A stretch of DNA of 64,000 nucleotides from assembly GCF_001570725.1 (NCBI RefSeq), contig NZ_BCNV01000001.1:2914001-2978000 (forward strand). Direction: 5' to 3'. The position numbers and the translations under genes are program-made. Numbering within the stretch: position 1 is the first letter of the stretch; every line of letters begins with the position of its first letter. The stretch is from Paenibacillus amylolyticus (lineage in GTDB: Bacteria > Bacillota > Bacilli > Paenibacillales > Paenibacillaceae). Below, piece after piece: positions 56,331-64,000 of this stretch. The notes beneath the pieces are model-generated. The model did not search any database and had not been told where the DNA came from. It worked only from the letters and a program-made list of their open reading frames with translations.

Positions 56331-56345
56331 ATAGGTTTAACCTAT
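56331..56345. promoter_or_regulatory. 15-bp dyad in the leuCD leader
   Basis: ATAGGTTTAACCTAT is a perfect palindrome (ATAGGTT, T, AACCTAT), about 130 bp upstream of leuC and downstream of the mapped -10. The size and layout recall LysR-type operators. A weak TTAAAC/16 bp/TATTAT promoter on the minus strand overlaps it, so it may control a second, internal start. Confidence 0.5.
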
Positions 56346-56392
56346 AATGAGGGAAAGACAAATAAACCACTGCTCATAGCAGAGGTTTCAAT

Positions 56393-56452
56393 TGATAACA
56401 ATTATCATTATCATATAAGTCTTATACTACGTTCCCGCCTCTTTGCTGTCAA
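56393..56452 (-). promoter_or_regulatory. leuCD promoter with overlapping Fur box
   Basis: Minus strand TTGACA (56447-56452), exactly 17 bp, TAGTAT (56424-56429). Just downstream, at 56394-56412, the minus strand reads GATAATGATAATTGTTATC, 17 of 19 matches to the Fur consensus, covering about the +1 to +25 region. The leader to leuC is about 215 nt. Confidence 0.8.
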
Positions 56453-56472
56453 TGCTTTTTATCTAGAACACG

Positions 56473-56499
56473 AAAAAAACAGCCCTGAATCCAGAGCTG
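56473..56499 (-). terminator. Terminator of the bgl operon
   Basis: CAGCTCTG pairs with CAGGGCTG on the minus strand (loop GATT, one G-U pair), followed by seven T residues, between bglA and the leuCD promoter. Confidence 0.85.
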
Positions 56500-56540
56500 C
56501 TTTCCTGCTTTCTTATGACAGTGCTTGTCCTACTAGTGTA

Positions 56541-58016
<1,476 letters not shown>

Positions 58017-58043
58017 TTATCTCTTTGACTCTTTCATTCTTGC

Positions 58044-58883
58044 TTAATTACGACTCATGACTCGATTAATATGAATAATCAGATACATCATTTCCTCATT
58101 GGAGATCGTATGTTCAAACCGGGCTTCAATATATTCCTTGATTAGCAGTACGCAGGCTTCTTCCTGCGGGTATTTATTCGCAATCTGCTCAAAGAGCTCA
58201 TGATCCTGCGTGTTTAATGTTTTATGCTCAAAAAGCCGTTGAATGAAGAACTGCAAATGGGTCAAAAAGCGTGAATAGTTGATGCTGTGTGTATCCAGCT
58301 CCACTTGATAGTGAATTTTGATAATATTGAGTACATCCTTGACTGTATTGGTCATCATCATGACCTGATTCATATTGTCATCATTCTGCTGTGCATTAAC
58401 GAGATGAAAGGCGATATTCGCCGCTTCCTCTTCAGGCAGGGAGAGACCAAGCTGTTTTTGAATGAGAGACAGGCCATGCAACCCGATACTGAACTCCTGC
58501 GGATAGAACTTTTTCACTTCCCACAGCATTCGGTTCTGGATCGTCATATTGTCCTTGAATCGCTTCATGGCCATATACAAGTGATCCGTTAATGCGACAT
58601 AGAGATGATCACTCAGATGGCGGGACAATGTGTGTTTGGCATAGGAGATGATTTCGTCAGCCAGAATCAGATATTCTTTTGGCGTTTCCTTCATCAGGGC
58701 GGTGAGATCGGAAGAGATCGTTTCATTTTCAAGGACATAGATCTTCTCGATCTCATCCTCACTCACGACATCTCCCAGTTTGCTCCTGTAGCCAATGCCC
58801 TTTCCCATCACAATAATTTCCTTGTCTTCCTCACCACGTCTAGCGAGAACAATGCTCGAATTCAGTATTTTTACGACTTCCAT
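58044..58883 (-). CDS. licT: LicT/BglG-family transcriptional antiterminator
   Basis: This 279-residue antiterminator has an N-terminal RNA-binding domain (about 1-55, beginning MEVVKILNSSIVLARRG) and two PTS-regulation domains (about 65-170 and 171-279) with conserved His residues, for example HLSDHLYVALTDHL and IIHINRV. When unphosphorylated by the bgl permease it should bind the RAT hairpin upstream of bglP and prevent termination. I chose the ATG at 58883, which gives the standard family N-terminus; a seven-codon extension is possible. It lies between bglP and bglA. Confidence 0.92.
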   Translation of the reverse strand: MEVVKILNSSIVLARRGEEDKEIIVMGKGIGYRSKLGDVVSEDEIEKIYVLENETISSDLTALMKETPKEYLILADEIISYAKHTLSRHLSDHLYVALTDHLYMAMKRFKDNMTIQNRMLWEVKKFYPQEFSIGLHGLSLIQKQLGLSLPEEEAANIAFHLVNAQQNDDNMNQVMMMTNTVKDVLNIIKIHYQVELDTHSINYSRFLTHLQFFIQRLFEHKTLNTQDHELFEQIANKYPQEEACVLLIKEYIEARFEHTISNEEMMYLIIHINRVMSRN

Positions 58884-58920
58884 ATCAGGCTGCCTGCCTT
58901 TCATTCATATTTCAGCGGGT

Positions 58921-60834
58921 TTATAACACCGTAATTAATGGTTTTCCTGGTCCTGTCATTGCTGCAGATTCATTGCCCAGTACCTCCAGATAGTCCGAGG
59001 AATTGGTCACGATTACAGGGGTCGTGGTGTCATAACCTGCGGCTTGTATGGCTTCAAGATCAAATTCGATCAGGAGCTGACCATGGGAGATCTGTTCTCC
59101 TTCGTTCACTTTTACATCAAAATGCTGGCCTTTCAGTTTCACCGTATCCAATCCGACATGAATCAGAAGTTCTACCCCTTCTAACGATCTCAGACCGATG
59201 GAATGTTTGGTTCGGAACACCGTCTCAACAGTACCATCAAACGGGGCAAACACCTTGCCAACACTTGGCTGAATGGCCATACCTTGTCCCATGGCTTCTT
59301 GTGAGAAGGCCTCGTCCTTCACCTCTCTTAATGGCAGGACTTTACCTTCCAATGGAGCAAAAACCACTTTTTTGGATTTCACGCCGGAATTTGAAGTTTG
59401 CGACTGAGAATCCATGCGGAGTGGAAGAGCCGGATCTGATGAGGGCTTACCAGCGCTAGCAGGCTCTGGGCCGGCCGCTGTATCCTGAAATCCGATCAGA
59501 AATACCCCTACAAAGGCAATAACGGAAGAAATCGCAACCGTAATCAGCGCATATAAAATATTATTGGGATCATCGCTGACAAAGATCGGCAATGTGGCAA
59601 GACCAGGACCAACAGCTGTGTATGCCTTCAGATTGACAATGCCCGCAAACATTCCCGCTACTCCAGCCCCGATGATACAAGCCCAAAATGTCTTCTTCAG
59701 TCGGAGATGCACGCCGTAGATTGCTGGTTCAGTAATCCCGAACATACCGGAAATTCCGGCAGAAAGAGCGATCTGTTTCATTTTTGGGTCTTTCGATTTG
59801 AAAGCTACGGCCAGTGCGCCTCCCCCTTGTGCCATGTTGGCAGCAAGCATTGAGACGAGGAACAGCGTCTCGTAACCGGGTGAAGCAATTGCTCCAAAGA
59901 TCACAGGATAAAACACTTTGTGCATCCCAAACATCACGATAAATGGCATTAACATCGACATAATAACGACCGTTACCCAGCCCACTTTATCCTGTATCCA
60001 GAAGACACCCTCTGACATTCCCGTACCGATATATGTGCCCAATGGACCAAGTGCAATCAGCGAAACCGGGGCAACAATCAGGATCACAATGAGCGGCTTC
60101 AAAAATATTTTTACAGGTCCGGGTGATACTTTGTCAGCGAAGCGTTCGATATACGACATCAGCCAAACTGTCAAAATAATCGGGATGACGGAAGTTGCAT
60201 AAGCAACATTCGGTACGTTCATACCAAGGAAATACACCGGTTCCTCTCCACCCAGAAGACCAATCATGTTCGGATGAAGCAAGACGCCTCCCAGTAAAAC
60301 AGCTATATATGGATTAGCCTTGAACTTGTTTGCACTTGAGAAGGCAAGCAGCATGGGCAGGAAATAAAAGCCTGCATCCGCGATCGCGTTCAAAAATACG
60401 TAAGCCTGATCTTCCTTAGCCATAATCCCGAAAACGGTAGCCAGCAACAGCAGGGCTTTGAGCATCCCAGAAGCTGCGATAGCCGGAATAATCGGCTGGA
60501 AGATGCCTGCGACGATATTGGCAAAAGCATTAAACAGACCCTTGGGGCTGTAATCCCGCTGAGGCTTAACCTCATCACCTGAAGTGTCCATGCTTACTAA
60601 CGGAACCAGTTCGTTATATACATAACTCACATCATTACCAATGATGACCTGATATTGCCCCCCACTGTCCACGGCTCCTATGACTCCATCCAACCGTTTG
60701 ATCTCTTCTGTATTGGCAAGCTTTGAATTTTTAAGTGTAAAACGTAATCTCGTTGAACAATGAATTACTTGATTGATGTTATTATTTCCACCTACATGCT
60801 CCAAAATTTCCTGAGCCAGCTTTTTGGAATTCAT
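58921..60834 (-). CDS. bglP: PTS beta-glucoside-specific EIIBCA component
   Basis: This 637-residue permease phosphorylates beta-glucosides during import. EIIB is N-terminal with the phosphorylated Cys26 in VIHCSTRLRF; EIIC spans about 105-460 with roughly ten membrane helices; EIIA is C-terminal with the active His at about 559 in LLIHVGLDTV. GGAGG precedes the ATG at 60834; an in-frame extension of 12 codons is unsupported. It is the first gene of the operon and is preceded by the RAT/terminator pair. Confidence 0.94.
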   Translation of the reverse strand: MNSKKLAQEILEHVGGNNNINQVIHCSTRLRFTLKNSKLANTEEIKRLDGVIGAVDSGGQYQVIIGNDVSYVYNELVPLVSMDTSGDEVKPQRDYSPKGLFNAFANIVAGIFQPIIPAIAASGMLKALLLLATVFGIMAKEDQAYVFLNAIADAGFYFLPMLLAFSSANKFKANPYIAVLLGGVLLHPNMIGLLGGEEPVYFLGMNVPNVAYATSVIPIILTVWLMSYIERFADKVSPGPVKIFLKPLIVILIVAPVSLIALGPLGTYIGTGMSEGVFWIQDKVGWVTVVIMSMLMPFIVMFGMHKVFYPVIFGAIASPGYETLFLVSMLAANMAQGGGALAVAFKSKDPKMKQIALSAGISGMFGITEPAIYGVHLRLKKTFWACIIGAGVAGMFAGIVNLKAYTAVGPGLATLPIFVSDDPNNILYALITVAISSVIAFVGVFLIGFQDTAAGPEPASAGKPSSDPALPLRMDSQSQTSNSGVKSKKVVFAPLEGKVLPLREVKDEAFSQEAMGQGMAIQPSVGKVFAPFDGTVETVFRTKHSIGLRSLEGVELLIHVGLDTVKLKGQHFDVKVNEGEQISHGQLLIEFDLEAIQAAGYDTTTPVIVTNSSDYLEVLGNESAAMTGPGKPLITVL

Positions 60835-60868
60835 AACGACACCTCCGCCATTTCTTCTTGATGGGAAC

Positions 60869-60924
60869 AAAAAAAGACCTAAAAAGGGTAGGAAAAGAAA
60901 CTCTTCCCACCCAATCTAGGTCTT
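60869..60924 (-). terminator. Conditional terminator in the bglP leader
   Basis: AAGACCTA (60917-60924 on the plus strand read in reverse) pairs with TAGGTCTT (60874-60881), with further inner pairing (GGGT/ACCC, GGAA/TTCC), followed by seven T residues. Its 5-prime arm overlaps the RAT sequence, so RAT binding and terminator formation exclude each other. Confidence 0.88.
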
Positions 60925-60946
60925 GCCTGCCGAACAGTAACACGCC
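60917..60946 (-). promoter_or_regulatory. Ribonucleic antiterminator (RAT) of the bgl operon
   Basis: The 30-nt minus-strand element starts GGCGTGTTACTG and ends GGCAGGCAAGACCTA, closely following the known LicT/SacT RAT consensus (GGATTGTTACTG ... GGCAGGCAAAACCTA). It lies about 16 nt after the predicted transcription start. Confidence 0.9.
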
Positions 60947-60968
60947 ATCGTTGGATGAATGTTATTCA

Positions 60969-60974
60969 ATTATA
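60969..60974 (-). promoter_or_regulatory. -10 box of the bgl operon
   Basis: A consensus TATAAT on the minus strand is correctly placed upstream of the RAT. The -35 is weak (TGTTCA at 16 bp), so an activator or the cre-like sites upstream may matter. Confidence 0.6.
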
Positions 60975-61036
60975 TAAACGAAAAAGAATATGAACATTTG
61001 AAATGTATTCGTACTAAAGCTTGAAGCTGTCACATA

Positions 61037-61089
61037 TGAAAACGTTGATTTTGTTTTACCCGGGTAAGTAGTTCTCTTAAGCGTTTTCA
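61037..61089. promoter_or_regulatory. Two cre-like sites upstream of bglP
   Basis: TGAAAACGTTGATT (61037-61050) and, on the minus strand, TGAAAACGCTTAAG (61076-61089) each match 12 of 14 positions of the CcpA operator consensus. They lie about 65-115 bp upstream of the -10 box, in the bglP-lysR divergent region, and could mediate catabolite control of either gene. Confidence 0.5.
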
Positions 61090-61159
61090 AAATCAGTATA
61101 GCAACTCTTCTGATACAGTGCAAGCGGTTAAGCGAAATTAATGATTTCTTCATCTGTAG

Positions 61160-61168
61160 TGATATAAT
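61160..61168 (+). promoter_or_regulatory. Extended -10 promoter of the LysR gene
   Basis: TGATATAAT provides the TGn extension plus a consensus TATAAT, 25 bp upstream of the ATG; no good -35 is needed for this class. Confidence 0.6.
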
Positions 61169-61193
61169 GGTGGCATAACGAAAGGAATGACCA

Positions 61194-62120
61194 ATGACGA
61201 TGGAATTCAGACAACTTCAATATACGCTGCAAATTGCGGCTGAACGCAATTTTTCACGAGCAGCAGAGAAGCTGCATATTGCCCAACCTTCATTAAGCCA
61301 GCAATTATCCAAATTGGAAAAGGAATTGGGTGTCCTACTATTTCAGCGTAATACCAGTACCGTGGAGTTAACCCATGCCGGTGTTACGTTTGTCGAGCAA
61401 GCCCAGAAGATCGTAGATGCCGTGGAGCTGTTGCGCCAGGAAATGTCAGACATCTCCCAGCTGCGCAAAGGTAAAGTTGTTGTGGGCAGCATGCCCATCA
61501 CGGGCTCACACTTGCTCCCGCATGTGCTTCCAGCGTTCCAACAAGCTTACCCCGAGATTGAAGTCACTTTATTGGAAGACTCCGGGCTTACGCTTGAGAA
61601 ATTGACTGCAAGCGGCAAAGCAGATCTTAGTCTGCTATCGCTTCCTTTGCAAGAGCCAAGTCTCGCCTACGTTGCCATTGGAGAAGAACGGATTGATTTG
61701 GCAGTTCCCCCGAATCACCCTTTGGCACTCAGGGCAGATCCGGAACATCCGCTTCCTGTGCGAATTGAAGAGCTTCGTGATGAACCCTTTGTTGTATTGA
61801 AAAAAGGACAGGGTTTCCGCAAACTTACATTTGACCTCTGTGAGCAGGCCGGTTTTGATCCCCAAGTTGTGTTCGAAAGCACCAATATTGAAACCGTTCA
61901 GTCGCTGGTCGCCACGGGTATGGGTATCACCCTGGTTCCACGCTTTATCGCCCGTGCCCCGCGCAGTGAATTCGTGCCTGTGTACGTTCCGCTTGCTGAG
62001 CCGACACCCAGCAGAACGCTTGTTGTGGCTTATCGTCAAGGCAGAGTACTGTCGAAGGCAGCCGAAGCATTCATCCATACGTTTCAACAAACCGTGGCCG
62101 AACTTTCTCAAGGAGACTAA
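61194..62120 (+). CDS. LysR-family transcriptional regulator
   Basis: This 308-residue regulator has an N-terminal winged helix-turn-helix (FRQLQYTLQIAAERNFSRAAEKLHIAQPSLSQQLSKLE region, about 4-60) and a C-terminal LysR effector-binding domain (about 90-300). AAGGA precedes the ATG, with a second in-frame ATG two codons on. It is divergent from the bgl operon, but that operon already has its own antiterminator; its effector and targets are unknown. It resembles the CynR/CidR-like group by length and start sequence. Confidence 0.88.
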   Translation: MTMEFRQLQYTLQIAAERNFSRAAEKLHIAQPSLSQQLSKLEKELGVLLFQRNTSTVELTHAGVTFVEQAQKIVDAVELLRQEMSDISQLRKGKVVVGSMPITGSHLLPHVLPAFQQAYPEIEVTLLEDSGLTLEKLTASGKADLSLLSLPLQEPSLAYVAIGEERIDLAVPPNHPLALRADPEHPLPVRIEELRDEPFVVLKKGQGFRKLTFDLCEQAGFDPQVVFESTNIETVQSLVATGMGITLVPRFIARAPRSEFVPVYVPLAEPTPSRTLVVAYRQGRVLSKAAEAFIHTFQQTVAELSQGD

Positions 62121-62164
62121 TGAATTGCGCCTATTGATATGGAGACATATGATACTGAACCAAA

Positions 62165-62198
62165 ACAAAGGCTTGACCCTTATGGGCCAAGCCTTTGT
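62165..62198. terminator. Stem-loop after the LysR gene
   Basis: ACAAAGGCTTG and CAAGCCTTTGT are perfect arms with an inner CCC/GGG stem. The T-run is short on the plus strand and better on the minus strand (TTTGTTTT). It may end the LysR transcript; the 62200-62354 stretch beyond it holds nothing else recognisable. Confidence 0.5.
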
Positions 62199-62354
62199 CA
62201 TATACTCGTTTCCCGCATCCGCAAGATAGAGTTCTTACATTGCAATCACAGTATCTGGTTACAGTACAATGTTGCTTGTTAAGTCGTTTAGCTTCAATGC
62301 TATTTTATAATGTTAACGTAGAAACGTACATAAGAAAACTTCATGTTTGGCGGT

Positions 62355-62540
62355 TTATTTACGCAAATTACGATCGCTTGTCAGCCTGTTTTGCTGATTC
62401 ATGACACGGCCTTCGTCCTGAACAGTTGAATCAGGGGGTGATAGCCCTCCTGCTCCATTCTCTAAGAATGCCCTTAAGTGATCTTCCCTTGTGTTATCCT
62501 GTTCCAGTCTCCTGAGCGTATCTTTCACATGGTTGTCCAT
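62355..62540 (-). CDS. Small hypothetical protein, 61 residues
   Basis: This 61-residue, strongly polar protein (MDNHVKDTLRRLEQDN...) has no Cys, membrane segment or known motif. The AAGGAGG ribosome site before the ATG is strong, which is the main reason to accept it. It is a single gene between the LysR gene and the nitrilase-family gene. Function unknown. Confidence 0.55.
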   Translation of the reverse strand: MDNHVKDTLRRLEQDNTREDHLRAFLENGAGGLSPPDSTVQDEGRVMNQQNRLTSDRNLRK

Positions 62541-62631
62541 TGATTGATCATCCTCCTTGGTGACGGGATAGTTATCATTACCCGCCTCCTGGAAGAATAA
62601 ACACTCTACTCAAGAATTTTATTCCACTTAT

Positions 62632-63453
62632 TTATTTTTCGCCAAAATAAACGCCAGGTCGACGGTCTTCAAACACGGGAATACGACCACGGACCTCATC
62701 TACCAGAGATGGACGTATGATTCCGGTCACGATCTCTTCCCCTTCGCCACCTTCAGCCACAATCTCACCCCAAGGATCAATGATGAGGGAATGCCCGAAA
62801 AATTCAGTCTCTCCCCCTTTACCTACACGGTTACAGGCGATCACATACATCTGGTTCTCAATCGCTCGTGCCGTAAGCAACGTACGCCAGTGGTGCAGAC
62901 GAGGGTTCGGCCATTCGGCCGGTACAATCAATGCCTTGGCACCGTTCAAAGCAAGTGTGCGGGCCAGTTCCGGAAACCGGATATCATAACAGATCGAAGC
63001 ACCCGCTGTAAGACCGTTCTCCAATTCAAAAATTTCTGGTTCCGCACCAGGCTGCAGATATTTCTCCTCGTCCATCAGACGGAACAAATGTAATTTATCG
63101 TATCGTGTTACCTGTTTTCCTTCACGATTATAAGCGTACATTGTATTGTATATTTGACCATCCCGTTTCTCAGCGATTGAACCGCCAACGATGGAAATTT
63201 GATGTTTTTGGGCAAAAGCAGACAGCCACTCCCGGGATTTCTGGCCTTCCGGGTCAGCGAGTTCATGAATTTCCGTCAAAGCGTAGCCCGTATTCCACAT
63301 CTCAGGTAACACAGCCAGCCCCAGATCCGGATATTGTTCTACCGCACGCTCAAGCAACGTCTGCATATGTTTATGATTGGCCTCAGGGTCCCCGAGTTGA
63401 ATATCGCCCTGAATCAGGGCTACACGCATTTCTCCCTGTTGTTTTTCTGTCAT
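62632..63453 (-). CDS. Nitrilase-superfamily amidase (omega-amidase/MtnU-like)
   Basis: This 273-residue carbon-nitrogen hydrolase has the Glu-Lys-Cys triad: E51 in LPEMWNTGY, K120 in RYDKLHLF and C155 in ICYDIRFPE. These motifs match the YafV/MtnU branch, which hydrolyses alpha-ketoglutaramate or 2-oxo-4-methylthiobutyramide-type amides. I chose the ATG at 63453 with GAGGAG eight bases upstream; a GTG three codons earlier is less likely. No methionine-salvage genes are adjacent, so the physiological role is inferred only from family. Confidence 0.85.
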   Translation of the reverse strand: MTEKQQGEMRVALIQGDIQLGDPEANHKHMQTLLERAVEQYPDLGLAVLPEMWNTGYALTEIHELADPEGQKSREWLSAFAQKHQISIVGGSIAEKRDGQIYNTMYAYNREGKQVTRYDKLHLFRLMDEEKYLQPGAEPEIFELENGLTAGASICYDIRFPELARTLALNGAKALIVPAEWPNPRLHHWRTLLTARAIENQMYVIACNRVGKGGETEFFGHSLIIDPWGEIVAEGGEGEEIVTGIIRPSLVDEVRGRIPVFEDRRPGVYFGEK

Positions 63454-63526
63454 GACAAGCACTCCTCTGAACCGTAATACCTGCTATCATAGCTTGATCC
63501 TCATGAGGACTGCAAGCCTGTTTTCG

Positions 63527-64000
63527 TTATGAACTTCCGCATAACAACTCAGGCAGCAGAGTCAACAATCGATCACTCGTGAGCGCGTCACCCACATTCC
63601 AGATCGACTCCTCTACAGGGTACACCCGTCCATTCTGCACAGCCGAAAGGTTCTTCCAGCTGGGACTTTTCATCAGCATCTCGGTAGCCTCCCGGGCTAC
63701 AATGTCCTCAGGCAGCATGACAAATACATGATCTCCCGCATACTGACGTACCGCTTCAGCCGAAATTTCCTTATAGGCTCTGCCCGCCGTAAGTGCTTCC
63801 TTCACTTTGTTAACTGGCCTGAATCCCAGCGGATGATATAACAATGGCGCTAGACCGATATTGCCCATAACAAATAAGCGTGCACCCCGATGGTATGTAA
63901 ATACAGATGCCGTTTCCCCTGCTTCAATCGCTGTATGGATCTTCGCCCACATCTGCTCAGTACGCTCCCCATAGGAGGTTAGCCATTGTTCAGCCTGAGA
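63527..64000 (-). CDS. FecB-like iron-siderophore-binding-domain protein, C-terminal part
   Basis: The reading frame is open to the right edge, so at least 157 residues are present and the N-terminus lies outside. The visible part has the C-terminal lobe of a periplasmic binding protein: HRGARLFVMGNIGLAPLLYHPLGF, PEDIVAREATEMLMKSPSWKNLSAVQNGRVYPVEE and the closing WNVGDALTSDRLL. Similar segments occur in both siderophore-binding lipoproteins and AraC-FecB fusion regulators such as the gene at 35569-37209, and the visible part cannot tell these apart. Confidence 0.75.
   Translation of the reverse strand, partial: SQAEQWLTSYGERTEQMWAKIHTAIEAGETASVFTYHRGARLFVMGNIGLAPLLYHPLGFRPVNKVKEALTAGRAYKEISAEAVRQYAGDHVFVMLPEDIVAREATEMLMKSPSWKNLSAVQNGRVYPVEESIWNVGDALTSDRLLTLLPELLCGSS

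Overview
The window looks like chromosomal DNA of a Paenibacillus. The GC content is moderate, Shine-Dalgarno sites are strong (GGAGG or GGGGG type), and sigma-A promoters and Rho-independent terminators are clear. Family-level hallmarks include a Bce-type two-component and ABC module, adjacent parE/parC, SLH-anchored surface enzymes with AMIN or copper-amine-oxidase-like wall domains, a fused double-dynamin protein, a LicT/RAT-controlled beta-glucoside operon and 7-1-7 Fur boxes. I saw no tRNA, rRNA, CRISPR array, prophage or intact insertion sequence. The assignment is inference from gene content; no database search was run.

Layout, left to right. 1-2107: end of a peptide-sensing locus (bceR-bceS, terminator, operator-like repeat, start of bceA). 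2191-4360: a two-gene operon of an SPFH membrane-scaffold protein and a divergent NAD-kinase-like protein, behind a promoter with three copies of one operator element. 4609-9184: a giant SLH-anchored GH53 endo-galactanase. 9296-12466: a YceI-family protein divergent from an OmpR-type two-component pair. 12503-13834: an AAA+ ATPase and a DUF1540 mini-protein. 13850-17445: an iron-responsive flavin region, with an HpaB-like monooxygenase on one side and flavodoxin, an unknown protein and a nitroreductase on the other, both preceded by Fur boxes. 17635-22690: RNA-modification genes (methyltransferase, pseudouridine synthase), an alkyltransferase-like protein, a MarR/MFS efflux operon and a second MarR.

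22697-30048: topoisomerase IV (parE-parC) downstream of an SGNH hydrolase/ABC exporter operon. 30110-33111: palindromic repeats around a CAP-domain secreted protein, then purT and a GNAT gene. 33364-37209: an iron-siderophore module made of an AraC-FecB sensor-regulator, a siderophore-binding lipoprotein behind a Fur box, and a ferredoxin/flavodoxin-NADP reductase-like flavoprotein. 37420-41039: a heterodimeric ABC exporter of the BmrC/BmrD type. 41364-45050: the double dynamin. 45361-46352: nth and a small gene. 46516-53114: a cell-wall cluster of two tandem paralogous amidases, a GerMN lipoprotein and an SLH protein. 53464-54030: a WGR-like orphan. 54146-56452: leuCD with a Fur box at the promoter. 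56473-61089: the bglP-licT-bglA operon with RAT, terminator and cre-like sites. 61163-64000: a LysR regulator, a 61-residue protein, a nitrilase-family amidase and the C-terminus of a FecB-like protein.

The clearest common thread is iron. Fur boxes sit at four separate promoter regions, covering flavin enzymes that can replace iron proteins, siderophore uptake, and leuCD, which encodes an iron-sulfur enzyme. The other theme is the cell envelope: SLH proteins, amidases, exporters, Bce sensing, SPFH and dynamin. The least explained pieces are the SPFH/NAD-kinase-like operon, the 268-residue protein in the flavodoxin operon, and the promoter-proximal Fur control of leuCD.
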